From: Tenacibaculum sp. SG-28
GTDB taxonomy: Bacteria; Bacteroidota; Bacteroidia; Flavobacteriales; Flavobacteriaceae
Assembly (NCBI RefSeq): GCF_002954385.1
Contig: NZ_MQVY01000003.1
Coordinates: 15,386-79,385, forward strand
Direction: 5' to 3'
DNA: 64,000 nt
Position 1 is the first letter of the stretch. Each line of letters starts with the position of its first letter. The translations under genes and the position numbers were made by a program. Under the pieces are notes generated by a model, which saw nothing but the letters and a program-made list of their open reading frames with translations, was not told the DNA's origin and did no database searches. This document shows positions 11,923-20,623 of this stretch, piece by piece.

Positions 11923-12360
11923 TTATGCAGGAGCATCTCCTTTTACTGTTAATCCCATAGAACGAGCTGTACCAGCGATCATTTTCATTGCAGACTCCAC
12001 TTTAAAGGCATTTAAATCTGCCATCTTGTCTTCTGCAATTGTTCTAATTTGATCCCAAGTAACGCTTGCTACTTTTTTCCTATTAGGTTCTCCAGAACCT
12101 TTCTTAATTTTGGCCGCTTCCATTAACTGTACTGCAGCTGGTGGGGTTTTTACAACAAACTCGAAAGATTTGTCTTTGTAAACCGATATCACAACAGGTA
12201 ATACTTTACCTTGCTTATCCTGTGTACGCGCATTAAACTGCTTACAGAATTCCATGATATTAACACCGGCAGCACCTAAAGCGGGTCCAACTGGTGGCGA
12301 CGGATTCGCTGCACCTCCCCTAACTTGTAGTTTTACTACTTTACTTAATTCTTTTGCCAT
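11923..12360 (-). CDS. rplK: 50S ribosomal protein L11
   Basis: A 145-residue protein of the GTPase-associated centre. The N-terminal domain holds [20 protein letters not shown] and [15 protein letters not shown]; the C-terminal rRNA-binding domain ends with [17 protein letters not shown]. It lies 74 bp downstream of nusG and 17 bp upstream of rplA, the usual order. Confidence 0.97.
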   Translation of the reverse strand: MAKELSKVVKLQVRGGAANPSPPVGPALGAAGVNIMEFCKQFNARTQDKQGKVLPVVISVYKDKSFEFVVKTPPAAVQLMEAAKIKKGSGEPNRKKVASVTWDQIRTIAEDKMADLNAFKVESAMKMIAGTARSMGLTVKGDAPA

Positions 12361-12434
12361 TGTTTAAGATTTAAAGATGTGTTTTAAATTGGAAGCTAAA
12401 AAACACACCAACATATATATAATAGGTGTAACAA

Positions 12435-12983
12435 TTATATTTTTTCTACTTGCATGTAATTTAATTCTAATGGCGTCTTTCTTCCGAAAATCTTTACCAT
12501 TACTTCAAGCTTGCGCTTTTCTTCATTTACATTTTCTACAGTACCGTCAAATCCGTTAAAAGGACCATCAATTACTTTAACTGTTTCTCCAACATTGAAA
12601 GGAATTACAATATTCTCGTCTTTTACAGACAATTCATCTACTTTTCCTAACATTCTATTAACCTCTGCTTTACGCATAGGCACAGGATCTCCTCCTTTAG
12701 TCTCGCCTAAAAAGCCTATAACACCAGTTACCGCTTTTATTACATGGGGTACCTCACCAGCTAGGTTAGCTTCCACCATGATATAACCCGGAAAATAAAC
12801 GCGTTCACGATTTATTTTTTTTCCGTTTCGTACTTGTATAACTTTTTCGGTTGGTACTATAACTTGATTTACAAAATCTGCTAATCCATGACGTGCTATT
12901 TCTGTCTCGATGTAGGTTTTTACCTTATTTTCTTGACCTCCTATAGCTCTTACAACATACCATTTCAACACTGAATCAGCCAT
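12435..12983 (-). CDS. nusG: Transcription termination/antitermination factor NusG
   Basis: A 182-residue elongation factor that joins RNA polymerase to the ribosome or Rho. The N-terminal NGN domain (about residues 5-115) starts with LKWYVVRAIGGQENKVKTYIE and has VYFPGYIMVEA. The C-terminal KOW domain (about 128-180) has VKVIDGPFNGFDGTVENVN. Only 2 bp separate its start from the secE stop, so translation is probably coupled. Confidence 0.97.
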   Translation of the reverse strand: MADSVLKWYVVRAIGGQENKVKTYIETEIARHGLADFVNQVIVPTEKVIQVRNGKKINRERVYFPGYIMVEANLAGEVPHVIKAVTGVIGFLGETKGGDPVPMRKAEVNRMLGKVDELSVKDENIVIPFNVGETVKVIDGPFNGFDGTVENVNEEKRKLEVMVKIFGRKTPLELNYMQVEKI

Positions 12984-12985
12984 GA

Positions 12986-13177
12986 TTAAAATAAATTAAA
13001 AAAATTATCTAATCCTGTTTGAAAAACTTTATCGATAGCAGCTACTACCAAAGCAAATGCAATAGTAAAAGAAGCTACAACAACTGTCGACTTTTGCGCC
13101 TCTTCTCTAGTTGCCCAAGTCATATTAGTATTTAACTCTTCAAAAGAATCTTTGATATATTGTATAAAGTTATTCAT
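12986..13177 (-). CDS. secE: Preprotein translocase subunit SecE
   Basis: A 63-residue inner-membrane protein that stabilises SecY in the translocon. It has a short cytoplasmic amphipathic helix with the conserved TWATREEAQKSTVVV motif, then a single membrane helix (about residues 31-52). This is the short, one-helix form common outside proteobacteria. It lies between tRNA-Trp and nusG. Confidence 0.95.
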   Translation of the reverse strand: MNNFIQYIKDSFEELNTNMTWATREEAQKSTVVVASFTIAFALVVAAIDKVFQTGLDNFFNLF

Positions 13178-13229
13178 AAGTCTATCCTTTTAACGAGCTA
13201 CAGTGCTCTGTAACTCGTCTGGTTTGTTG

Positions 13230-13302
13230 CACGGGTTGAGAGGCTCGAACTCCCGACAACTGGTTTTGGAGACCAGTGCTCTACCAACTGAGCTAAACCC
13301 GT
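13230..13302 (-). tRNA. tRNA-Trp (CCA)
   Basis: A 73-nt cloverleaf with acceptor arms ACGGGTT and AACCCGT, discriminator G, D arm GCTC/GAGC, and anticodon stem CTGGT/ACCAG around CTCCAAA, giving anticodon CCA. The T arm carries TTCGAGC. The 3' CCA is not encoded. It sits between tuf and secE, a conserved location in this phylum. Confidence 0.97.
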
Positions 13303-13316
13303 GTATAATTTAATTT

Positions 13317-13347
13317 AAAGGAGTCTCTCTTTGCAAGAGACTCCTTT
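13317..13347 (-). terminator. Hairpin downstream of tuf
   Basis: A perfect 12-bp stem, AAAGGAGTCTCT with AGAGACTCCTTT, around a 7-nt loop, just after the tuf stop. The U tract on the minus strand is short, so it may be a leaky terminator or a processing site before tRNA-Trp and secE. Confidence 0.65.
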
Positions 13348-13370
13348 AGTATTGTATATTAAAGACTGTA

Positions 13371-14558
13371 TTAGTCTAACAATTCAGTTACCTGACCTGC
13401 ACCTACTGTTCTACCTCCTTCACGGATAGCGAACTGTAAACCTACGTTTAATGCGATAGGTTGGATTAAATCAACAGTAATCGTTAAGTTATCTCCAGGC
13501 ATAACCATCTCAACTCCATCAGGAAGTGCGATATTACCAGTTACATCAGTCGTACGTACGTAGAACTGTGGGCGGTAGTTATTGTGGAAAGGAGTGTGAC
13601 GACCACCTTCTTCTTTCTTTAGGATATATACCTCAGCTTTAAATTTAGCGTGTGGAGTTACAGAACCTGGCTTACAGATTACCATACCTCTTTTGATTTC
13701 TGTTTTATCAATACCTCTTAATAAGATACCTGCATTATCTCCAGCTTCTCCTCTATCTAAGATTTGACGGAACATTTCAATACCAGTAACAGTAGAAGTT
13801 AATTTCTCTTCTCCCATTCCGATGATATCTACAGCATCTCCAGTGTTGATGATCCCTGTTTCGATACGTCCTGTTGCTACAGTACCACGACCAGTAATTG
13901 AGAATACATCTTCAATTGGCATTAAGAAATCTTTTTCAGTATCTCTTGGTGGCTCTTCAATCCAAGTATCTACAGCTTCCATCAATTCTAAAACTGTATT
14001 TACCCACTTCTCTTCTCCGTTAAGAGCTCCTAAAGCAGATCCAGCGATTACAGGACCATTATCTCCATCGTACTCGTAGAAAGATAATAAATCTCTAACT
14101 TCCATCTCTACTAACTCTAATAACTCCTCGTCATCAACCATATCAACTTTGTTTAAGAAAACAACGATACGTGGAATACCAACCTGACGACCTAATAAGA
14201 TGTGCTCACGAGTTTGTGGCATTGGACCATCTGTAGCAGCTACTACTAAGATAGCACCATCCATTTGTGCAGCACCAGTTACCATGTTCTTTACATAATC
14301 GGCGTGACCTGGACAGTCAACGTGAGCGTAGTGACGGTTTTGAGTAGCGTACTCTACGTGAGAAGAGTTAATTGTTATACCTCTTTCTTTCTCTTCCGGA
14401 GCGTTATCAATTTGATCAAAAGCTCTCGCTTCAGAATATCCTGCATCTGCTAATACTTTAGTAATTGCAGCAGTTAAAGTAGTTTTTCCGTGATCTACGT
14501 GACCAATAGTTCCTACGTTTAAGTGCGGTTTCGAACGATCATAAGTTCCTTTTGCCAT
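13371..14558 (-). CDS. tuf: Translation elongation factor Tu
   Basis: A 395-residue GTPase that delivers aminoacyl-tRNA to the ribosome. Seen are the P loop [10 protein letters not shown] (residues 18-27), the switch [14 protein letters not shown], the base-recognition [10 protein letters not shown], and the two C-terminal beta-barrel domains ending in [15 protein letters not shown]. It lies downstream of four tRNA genes and upstream of tRNA-Trp. No Shine-Dalgarno is visible before the ATG; the leader is AT-rich as usual in this phylum. Confidence 0.98.
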   Translation of the reverse strand: MAKGTYDRSKPHLNVGTIGHVDHGKTTLTAAITKVLADAGYSEARAFDQIDNAPEEKERGITINSSHVEYATQNRHYAHVDCPGHADYVKNMVTGAAQMDGAILVVAATDGPMPQTREHILLGRQVGIPRIVVFLNKVDMVDDEELLELVEMEVRDLLSFYEYDGDNGPVIAGSALGALNGEEKWVNTVLELMEAVDTWIEEPPRDTEKDFLMPIEDVFSITGRGTVATGRIETGIINTGDAVDIIGMGEEKLTSTVTGIEMFRQILDRGEAGDNAGILLRGIDKTEIKRGMVICKPGSVTPHAKFKAEVYILKKEEGGRHTPFHNNYRPQFYVRTTDVTGNIALPDGVEMVMPGDNLTITVDLIQPIALNVGLQFAIREGGRTVGAGQVTELLD

Positions 14559-14638
14559 GATTATTAATTTTAATTCTTAGTTAAATTTATTTAGTGTTAC
14601 TTTAAAATTTTTACTCTTTTTTAAAAAACTCTAAAAAG

Positions 14639-14711
14639 AGCCAATGACGGGACTTGAACCCGTGACCTCATCCCTACCAAGGATGCGCTCTACCAACTGA
14701 GCTACACCGGC
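14639..14711 (-). tRNA. tRNA-Thr (GGT)
   Basis: A 73-nt cloverleaf: acceptor GCCGGTG pairs with CATTGGC, allowing two G-U pairs, with discriminator T. The anticodon stem CATCC/GGATG encloses TTGGTAG, giving anticodon GGT (Thr). It is the last of four tRNAs before tuf. Confidence 0.95.
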
Positions 14712-14724
14712 TTGGAAAATTTTG

Positions 14725-14797
14725 AGCGGGAGACCGGGTTCGAACCGGCGACATTCAGCTTGGAAGGCTGACGCTCTACCAACTGAGCTACTCCCGC
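14725..14797 (-). tRNA. tRNA-Gly (TCC)
   Basis: A 73-nt cloverleaf with acceptor GCGGGAG/CTCCCGC and discriminator T. The anticodon stem TCAGC/GCTGA encloses CTTCCAA, giving anticodon TCC (Gly). T arm GCCGG-TTCGAAC-CCGGT is intact. Confidence 0.96.
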
Positions 14798-14814
14798 ATA
14801 ATAAAAAACTATTG

Positions 14815-14897
14815 TGGGGAGAGCAGGATTCGAACCTGCGAAGTCGAAAGACAACGGAGTTACAGTCCGTCCCATTTGGCCGCTCTGGAATCTCCCC
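14815..14897 (-). tRNA. tRNA-Tyr (GTA)
   Basis: An 83-nt class II tRNA with a long variable arm. Acceptor GGGGAGA pairs with TCTCCCC, discriminator A. The anticodon stem ACGGA/TCCGT encloses CTGTAAC, giving GTA (Tyr). Confidence 0.96.
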
Positions 14898-14928
14898 AAA
14901 TAATTTAATATTTTAATGAACTTTACTG

Positions 14929-15002
14929 AGCCGATGGAGGGACTCGAACCCACGACCTGCTGATTACAAATCAGCTGCTCTAGCCAGCTGAGCTACATCG
15001 GC
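14929..15002 (-). tRNA. tRNA-Thr (TGT)
   Basis: A 74-nt cloverleaf with acceptor GCCGATG/CATCGGC and discriminator T. The anticodon stem GCTGA/TCAGC encloses TTTGTAA, giving TGT (Thr). It is the first gene of the tRNA-tuf transcript; a TACATTTG promoter element lies about 40 bp upstream. Confidence 0.96.
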
Positions 15003-15042
15003 TTTTTATTGCAAAAAACAATCCGCTATTTCTAACGGACTG

Positions 15043-15050
15043 CAAATGTA
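15043..15050 (-). promoter_or_regulatory. Promoter -7 element of the tRNA-tuf-secE-nusG-rpl-rpo cluster
   Basis: TACATTTG on the minus strand matches the Bacteroidota -7 consensus TAnnTTTG, 40 bp before tRNA-Thr(TGT). No clear TTG -33 element was found at the expected distance. Confidence 0.65.
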
Positions 15051-15090
15051 AAAAGTAATTTTTAATTTTTAAAGTTTTTTACACTATTTT

Positions 15091-15399
15091 TTATGAGACT
15101 ACTGTTTCTCGTGATTTTTCTTTTGCTTTTTTGAGTTGTCTCTTTAAAGATTCTACACTAACACTAACTCCTTCCTCAAAAGTTTTACACTGTTTCTTCA
15201 CTATCAATTCACTACCAGGAATATTAATCTTAACTTCCGTAATTTTATTTTCTTTCTCGCTTGTCTTCTGAACCTTTAAAAAAACTTCAGCGTCAACAAT
15301 CTTGTCGTGAAACTTTTCTAATCCTACCATCTTTTTCTCAATGTAATCAATAAGCTTCTGATCCGCATTGAAATTAACAGATTGAGTATACACCTTCAT
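15091..15399 (-). CDS. raiA: Ribosome hibernation factor, short HPF/RaiA type
   Basis: A 102-residue protein of the HPF/YfiA family, which binds the small subunit and silences ribosomes in stationary phase. Segments such as NFNADQKLIDYIEKKMVGLE, DAEVFLKVQKTSEKENKI and KTFEEGVSVSVESLKRQLKK fit the single alpha/beta domain; the C-terminal dimerisation domain of long HPF is absent. It lies 13 bp after the xerC-type gene, so the two probably share a transcript. Confidence 0.9.
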   Translation of the reverse strand: MKVYTQSVNFNADQKLIDYIEKKMVGLEKFHDKIVDAEVFLKVQKTSEKENKITEVKINIPGSELIVKKQCKTFEEGVSVSVESLKRQLKKAKEKSRETVVS

Positions 15400-15412
15400 A
15401 ATATTTCATATT

Positions 15413-16303
15413 TTAATAGGACTCTCTAGGGTGAGTCTTGTTAAACACTTTTTTAATTGTTTCCAAGTTATTGTGTGTATATACTTGGGTGGAGGCTAAA
15501 CTGGAATGCCCTAGCAACTCTTTAACCGAACTTAACGATGCTCCTGCATTTAACAAATGCGTAGCAAACGCATGCCTTAAAACGTGAGGACTCCGCTTCA
15601 CCTTGGAAGACACTCTACCAAAATACGAATTAATAACACGATAAACAAGTGTTTCATATATTTTAACTCCTTTTTTTGTTACGAACAAGTATTCGTTATG
15701 CAAACCGCTTTTTTCCTTCACCTGAAGATAAGCTCGCATACTATCCTGCAAAAGAGGTAAAAGAAGAATGATACGCTCTTTATTTCTTTTTCCAACGATC
15801 TTAATTGTGTGTTGCGTAAAATCAATATCCGTCTCTTTTATCTGAATCAGTTCAGACCTCCTAATTCCTGTTGCATAAAACAACTCTACAATAAACCTAT
15901 CTCTAATCCCCTCAAAGTCCTCTGCACTCGACAACAACTTTAAAACCGCTTCTACTTCTTCTTTTGTAAAAGGCAAATTAGATTTTTTTTTCACCTTCAA
16001 CGCCTTATGCCTAGCCAAGGGGTTCTCGGTAATCTCATCCGTCTTCTGAAGAAAACTATAAAAGCTTTTTAAGGCACTTATTTTTCTGTTAATAGTGCGA
16101 TTATCTATTTCTGCATCCACTAGCGCAACAATCCAAGCCCTGACATCAGAATACACCACGGCAACGATAGCATCTTGCCCTAAATTTTCAGCACAGAAAT
16201 CTCTGAAATCTGCTAGGTCTTTTTGGTAGGCAATAATCGTATGTTTCGAATACTTTTTTTCAACCTCCAAGTACCGTAAAAAATAATCTATATACATCTC
16301 CAA
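15413..16303 (-). CDS. XerC/XerD-type tyrosine recombinase
   Basis: A 296-residue recombinase of the Xer group that resolves chromosome dimers at dif. The N-terminal core-binding domain spans about residues 1-88. The catalytic domain has R148 in ATGIRRSELI, K172 in GKRNKER, H240 and R243 in SPHVLRHAFATHLLNAG, H266 in LLGHSSLASTQVYTH and nucleophile Y275. All catalytic residues are present. The location between rpsU and raiA is typical for the housekeeping flavobacterial copy, so this, not the gene at 58-939, is the better Xer candidate. Whether it is XerC or XerD is not decided. Confidence 0.92.
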   Translation of the reverse strand: MEMYIDYFLRYLEVEKKYSKHTIIAYQKDLADFRDFCAENLGQDAIVAVVYSDVRAWIVALVDAEIDNRTINRKISALKSFYSFLQKTDEITENPLARHKALKVKKKSNLPFTKEEVEAVLKLLSSAEDFEGIRDRFIVELFYATGIRRSELIQIKETDIDFTQHTIKIVGKRNKERIILLLPLLQDSMRAYLQVKEKSGLHNEYLFVTKKGVKIYETLVYRVINSYFGRVSSKVKRSPHVLRHAFATHLLNAGASLSSVKELLGHSSLASTQVYTHNNLETIKKVFNKTHPRESY

Positions 16304-16345
16304 TTTTAAACATCTCTAAAATACTATTTTAAATGCTAGCGACCA

Positions 16346-16377
16346 TAAAAAAACCCATGATAAAAAATACCATGGGT
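16346..16377 (-). terminator. Intrinsic terminator of rpsU
   Basis: ACCCATG pairs with CATGGGT around an 11-nt A/T loop and is followed on the minus strand by seven T residues. It lies between rpsU and the xerC-type gene. Confidence 0.75.
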
Positions 16378-16404
16378 CAACTATGCTTTTTGCAATGTAG
16401 AAAT

Positions 16405-16602
16405 TTATCCAACTTCTTCTTGCGTTCTTAAACGCTGTACGTAAGAAGCTTTAATTTTCTGTGCTCTTTTAGCTACGGAAGGTTTTGTAAACTCCTTTCT
16501 TGCACGAAGTGAACGTAACGTTTTGGTGTTACTAAACTTACGCTTGTATCTCTTTAACGCTCTATCGATATTCTCTCCTTCTTTTACTGGAATGATTAAC
16601 AT
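16405..16602 (-). CDS. rpsU: 30S ribosomal protein S21
   Basis: A 65-residue basic protein, MLIIPVKEGENIDRALKRYK at the start, with the conserved RYKRKFSNTKTLRSLRARKEF segment split over residues 18-38. bS21 sits near the 3' end of 16S rRNA. Published Flavobacterium johnsoniae ribosome work reports that bS21 helps hide the anti-Shine-Dalgarno sequence. This gene has an exceptionally strong Shine-Dalgarno (16611-16620) and a promoter giving a leader of about 95 nt, which fits the proposed autoregulation. It has its own terminator. Confidence 0.96.
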   Translation of the reverse strand: MLIIPVKEGENIDRALKRYKRKFSNTKTLRSLRARKEFTKPSVAKRAQKIKASYVQRLRTQEEVG

Positions 16603-16610
16603 ATGTTGGC

Positions 16611-16620
16611 ACCTCCTTTC
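16611..16620 (-). promoter_or_regulatory. Strong Shine-Dalgarno of rpsU
   Basis: GAAAGGAGGT on the minus strand, 8 nt before the ATG. It is an extended match to the anti-Shine-Dalgarno and stands out because neighbouring genes such as tuf have none. Confidence 0.9.
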
Positions 16621-16702
16621 ACTGTATATTTTGATATTTTAAACGGAATATTCAATTTTTAACTTGAAAACCCCAGTGTTGTTTCTACTTTTTTATGGAT
16701 TG

Positions 16703-16732
16703 CAAATTTATGAAGAGTTTTTTAAAAACCAA
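16703..16732 (-). promoter_or_regulatory. rpsU promoter
   Basis: On the minus strand TTG (16730-16732) is followed by 19 bp and then TAAATTTG (16703-16710), matching the Bacteroidota TTG/TAnnTTTG promoter with correct spacing. Transcription would start near 16697. Confidence 0.7.
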
Positions 16733-16816
16733 GAAAATAATAACAATTTATATTTTACAGGAAGTAAAACAGGCATAACACCCTACTAGCACTGATTTCT
16801 CTACCATACAAACCTA

Positions 16817-16844
16817 AAAAACCATTCTGCTACGAATGGTTTTT
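16817..16844. terminator. Terminator downstream of acyl-CoA dehydrogenase
   Basis: AAAAACCATTC pairs with GAATGGTTTTT around a 6-nt loop. It lies after the stop of the minus-strand acyl-CoA dehydrogenase gene. Confidence 0.8.
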
Positions 16845-16866
16845 CCAAATTTTTATTCCAATTACG

Positions 16867-18033
16867 CTAGGTAGCTGGTTTGTATTCTTTTTTATCGATA
16901 ATCATTTTAGCTATAATCTCTTTTAGAATTTCAGAGGTCCCTCCACCAATAGGACCTAATCTACTGTCTCGCAATAATCTTGCCATTGGATAATCTTCTA
17001 TGTAACCGTAACCTCCAAGCATTTGTAAGGCATCATAAATAACCTCATCGGCCATTTTGGTAGATAATAATTTACTCATACTAGCCTCTTTCACCACGTA
17101 TTGCCCATCGTTTAATCGTTTCGCTATAGAATAATTATATTCCTTACACATGTCTACCCTACTGGCCATTTCTGCTAGCTTGTGTCTTAACGCTTGAAAT
17201 TCATTTAATTTTTTCCCGAATGCCACTCGATCGTTCATGTACTCTAGTGCATATTCTAGGGCAAATTCAGCGCGTGCATGCGCATTAATCCCCATGATTA
17301 ATCGTTCTAATGCGAAGTGCTCCATAATATAGGTAAACCCTAATCCTTCTTCCCCTAACAAATTTTCTTTCGGAACCACAACATTATCAAAAGCAATCTC
17401 ACCGGTATCCGATGCTTTCCAACCCAATTTATCTAATTTTGTTGCAGAAATTCCCGGAGTATCTCTATCTACAACAATGATACTCATTCCTTTATGCTTT
17501 GCTTCTGGGTTTGTTTTTGCAGCCACTACTAAATAATCGGAATAAACACCATTGGTTATAAAGGTTTTAGACCCATTAATTATATAATTATCTCCCTCTA
17601 AAGATGCCGTTGTTCGCATCCCTGCAACATCACTTCCTCCAAATGGCTCAGAAATACAAAGACAACCAATTTTATCGCCCTCAATACTTGGTGTTAGGTA
17701 TTCTTTTTTTATTCGGTCATCTCCTTCTTTATTGAGATGTGTCATCCCAAGATAAGCATGCGCCCACATATTAGCTGCAAATCCTCCTGAATTTATCTTT
17801 TGTAACTCTTCTAAAAATATAGTGGTATAAAAGAGATCTAAATTTAACCCACCGTATTCTTCTGGTTGGTTCAATCCAAAATACCCCATTTCTCCGAATT
17901 TTTTCCATATAAAGCGTTCTACGGCACCTTCTTTCTCCCATTTATTGATGTGTGGTACTACCTCTTTTTGCAAAAAATCTTTAAAACTTTTACGAAACGA
18001 ATTGTGTTCTTCTGTAAAGTACATACTACTCAT
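16867..18033 (-). CDS. Acyl-CoA dehydrogenase family protein
   Basis: A 388-residue FAD enzyme that oxidises acyl-CoA to trans-2-enoyl-CoA, passing electrons to ETF. The three-part fold is visible: N-terminal helical domain (1-120), beta domain with CLCISEPFGGSDVAGMRTTA and FITNGVYSDYLVVAAKT (120-225), and C-terminal helical domain with LQMLGGYGYIEDYPMARLLRD and GGGTSEILKEII. The exact substrate cannot be read. It is separate from the fadNAE operon at 43749-49180 and much shorter than that FadE. No partner gene is adjacent; the next gene is an HhH protein 24 bp away on the same strand. Confidence 0.9.
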   Translation of the reverse strand: MSSMYFTEEHNSFRKSFKDFLQKEVVPHINKWEKEGAVERFIWKKFGEMGYFGLNQPEEYGGLNLDLFYTTIFLEELQKINSGGFAANMWAHAYLGMTHLNKEGDDRIKKEYLTPSIEGDKIGCLCISEPFGGSDVAGMRTTASLEGDNYIINGSKTFITNGVYSDYLVVAAKTNPEAKHKGMSIIVVDRDTPGISATKLDKLGWKASDTGEIAFDNVVVPKENLLGEEGLGFTYIMEHFALERLIMGINAHARAEFALEYALEYMNDRVAFGKKLNEFQALRHKLAEMASRVDMCKEYNYSIAKRLNDGQYVVKEASMSKLLSTKMADEVIYDALQMLGGYGYIEDYPMARLLRDSRLGPIGGGTSEILKEIIAKMIIDKKEYKPAT

Positions 18034-18057
18034 TGATATCTGTTTTTTTAGTTGTTG

Positions 18058-18960
18058 TTATTCAGCTTTCAAATATAACACTATTCTGTCGTACTTATTT
18101 AATGGGAAATTGTTAATATTTTTGAGTTCGGCAATATTTTGAAGTTCTGCGACCTCTTCTCTGTAGTCAACTATTTTTTTGCAAAGTTGGTAATTAATGT
18201 AAGGAATACTCAAAATTTCTTTAAAAGAAGCCGTATTGACATTTATTTTCTCGATCAATGGTTTTTCTTGTATTGTAAATGATCGGATTGTTTTTCGCAA
18301 AGCAGTGACGGAAACACCCGGAGCCTCTTTCAGCTGTTCTATATAAGTAAAACCCTGGAGGGATTCCCTATATGAAATAATCTTCTTTGCGTCCAAAAGA
18401 GATATTCCTGCTTTGTTCGCAATATCCGGAGCAGATGCCTGATTGATATCTGCAGTGATGTCTCCTAGCTTGCTTTTAAGAACCTGTAAATCTTGATGAT
18501 GCCTTGCTTCCTGCTTATGAAGCAGTCGCTCCTTTTGTTTTTTTGCGACAACCCAATCCGGAAATTTAAAATTTGGTGCAATTATGCGCAGTAGGCTATC
18601 AGAAACTTTGGTAACCGCCTTAAATTCCTCTATGGAATTGACGTATTTACCCTGCGCTCTAAAGGTGTGTAATCTATCAATCTGCGCTACAGACATCCCT
18701 AATTGATACCCTTTATAATCAGAGATAAAATTAGGATTAAAATAAAAACGCTTTTTCACTGGTTTTTCAACTGCTAAGCGCTCCAAACTATCCAAGTGTT
18801 TTTCTAATGCTAAAACTTCATGCGACAGCACATCACTTGGAACAGAAGAAAAATCGGTAAAAATGTAGAATAACTGTAAACATATAATTAGTAAAACTAA
18901 AAGCAAAACCCCATTTCTTTGGCTTTTGTAGAACCAGAAATGGGGCTTTAGTATCTTCAT
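18058..18960 (-). CDS. Membrane-anchored helix-hairpin-helix (ComEA-like) protein
   Basis: A 300-residue protein with an N-terminal membrane helix (about 17-34, GVLLLVLLIICLQLFYI) and several helix-hairpin-helix units. These include IDRLHTFRAQGKYVNSIEEF (about 93-112), NQASAPDIANKAGISLLDAKKI (about 173-200) and NVNTASFKEILSIPYINYQL (about 241-260). HhH motifs bind DNA without sequence preference, as in ComEA. The anchored form suggests a periplasmic or inner-membrane role, possibly DNA uptake, but no competence genes are adjacent, so this is inference. It lies 10 bp after the alanine symporter gene. Confidence 0.75.
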   Translation of the reverse strand: MKILKPHFWFYKSQRNGVLLLVLLIICLQLFYIFTDFSSVPSDVLSHEVLALEKHLDSLERLAVEKPVKKRFYFNPNFISDYKGYQLGMSVAQIDRLHTFRAQGKYVNSIEEFKAVTKVSDSLLRIIAPNFKFPDWVVAKKQKERLLHKQEARHHQDLQVLKSKLGDITADINQASAPDIANKAGISLLDAKKIISYRESLQGFTYIEQLKEAPGVSVTALRKTIRSFTIQEKPLIEKINVNTASFKEILSIPYINYQLCKKIVDYREEVAELQNIAELKNINNFPLNKYDRIVLYLKAE

Positions 18961-18970
18961 GACTTCAAGT

Positions 18971-20539
18971 TTAGCTTTTGATAGCTTTCATGTATTTATC
19001 GAGCTCCTCCTTTACCTTCGGTGCTAGTAGAACGATTCCTATCATATTAGGTACCATCATTGCAAAAATCATGGCATCTGAGAATCCAATCACAGAACCT
19101 AAACTAGCTGCAGAACCGATTACTACGAAAATACAAAAGATAACCTTGTAGGTGTACTCCATTTTCTTACTTCTTCCAAATAGGTAAGCCCATCCCTGAA
19201 AACCGTAATAAGACCAAGATATCATCGTTGAAAAAGCAAACAATACCACCGCTATGGTTAACACATATGGAAACCACGATATTGCAGATTCAAATGCTCC
19301 TGATGTTAGTAATATTGCTTGTGCATCATTTAGTCCTGAATTAGCAGAAGTTACATTTCCTGTTATAATGAGAACTAAAGCTGTCATTGTACAAACAACT
19401 ACTGTATCGATAAACGGCTCTAATAGAGCTACCATTCCTTCGGATGCAGCGTATTTTGTTTTTACGGCAGAGTGTGCAATAGATGCAGACCCAACTCCTG
19501 CTTCATTCGAGAAAGCAGCTCTTCGGAATCCTTGAACTAAAACACCGATTGCTCCTCCTGCAACCCCCTCCGGGCTAAATGCTCCGTTAAATATTTGCGC
19601 AAAAGCGTCTCCTATCATGGAAAAGTTGGCGAATATCACAAACAAAGACGCCGCAACATAAATTGCCACCATAAAAGGTACAATTTTATCGGTAACCTTG
19701 GCTATCTTTTTGATTCCTCCAATAATTACAATTCCAACAAGAACGGCCATTATTATACCAAATAACCATCCTTTACCATGAATAAAAGAGGCTTCTCCTC
19801 CTGTAATATTTTCTACCAATTGAAAGGCTTGGTTTACCTGGAACATATTACCACCTCCAAAAGAGCCCCCTACAACAAAAATCGCAAACAATACGGCCAA
19901 TACTTTTCCTAATGTTTTATTTTTCAATCCTTTTGTTAAGTAGTACATAGGCCCTCCGTATACCGTTCCGTCTGCCTCAATATCTCTATATTTTACACCT
20001 AAAGTACACTCTACAAACTTAGATGCCATTCCCAGTAGCCCTGCAACTATCATCCAAAATGTTGCTCCTGCACCTCCAATAGACACTGCAATTGCTACAC
20101 CAGCAATGTTACCAAGCCCTACTGTTGCAGACAGTGCCGCAGTTAACGCTTGAAAGTGTGAAACCTCTCCTTCGTGGTCTTCTACTGCCATCGTTCTCGG
20201 AATATCGCCTCCTGGTGCAGGATCCCCGGCAACAGCCATAGATTCGTGGTGATCAATATCATCATATTTTCCCCTTACTATATTAACAGAGGTTTTTATT
20301 CCTGTAAAATTGATGAATTTAAAATAGAAGGTAAAATAGGTTGCCCCCAAGATAAGTGGGAAAAGCACCCAATACACTTTAATACCACCTCCGAAGTCTA
20401 TTTGATAAAAAATAGCTCTCACAAACCATCCTGTTGCGCTACCAAAAGCCTCGTCTATTTGTTGGTCTAAGCCTTTTTCTTGAGCAAACGTTAACATGGG
20501 TATCATTAACATTAGTAATGCTAGAAGTTTTTTCTTCAT
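18971..20539 (-). CDS. Sodium:alanine symporter family (AGCS) protein
   Basis: A 522-residue inner-membrane transporter of the alanine or glycine:cation symporter family. The signature is ATVGLGNIAGVAIAVSIGG followed by GATFWMIVAG (about residues 137-165), with about ten membrane helices and the conserved GFRRAAFSNEAGVGSA segment near residues 340-355. An N-terminal hydrophobic leader ending TFAQ (residues 1-20) precedes an extra helix. The charged loop HHESMAVAGDPAPGGDIPRT (about residues 97-116) lies between helices. Substrate is probably alanine or glycine with Na+, by family. Confidence 0.92.
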   Translation of the reverse strand: MKKKLLALLMLMIPMLTFAQEKGLDQQIDEAFGSATGWFVRAIFYQIDFGGGIKVYWVLFPLILGATYFTFYFKFINFTGIKTSVNIVRGKYDDIDHHESMAVAGDPAPGGDIPRTMAVEDHEGEVSHFQALTAALSATVGLGNIAGVAIAVSIGGAGATFWMIVAGLLGMASKFVECTLGVKYRDIEADGTVYGGPMYYLTKGLKNKTLGKVLAVLFAIFVVGGSFGGGNMFQVNQAFQLVENITGGEASFIHGKGWLFGIIMAVLVGIVIIGGIKKIAKVTDKIVPFMVAIYVAASLFVIFANFSMIGDAFAQIFNGAFSPEGVAGGAIGVLVQGFRRAAFSNEAGVGSASIAHSAVKTKYAASEGMVALLEPFIDTVVVCTMTALVLIITGNVTSANSGLNDAQAILLTSGAFESAISWFPYVLTIAVVLFAFSTMISWSYYGFQGWAYLFGRSKKMEYTYKVIFCIFVVIGSAASLGSVIGFSDAMIFAMMVPNMIGIVLLAPKVKEELDKYMKAIKS

Positions 20540-20623
20540 AATATTGTTATCTGTTTAGTGTTTTTTTGAATTTGTGGTCTGCAATATCTTAAAAAAAAAA
20601 GAATTCGCCACAACTTTTAAGCG

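Noticed and set aside
14702..14953. Open frames over the tRNA cluster on both strands (64 and 83 codons)
   Set aside because: They are translations of tRNA sequence (GSNPVSRS-type peptides), a well-known annotation artefact; the tRNA cloverleaves explain the region.
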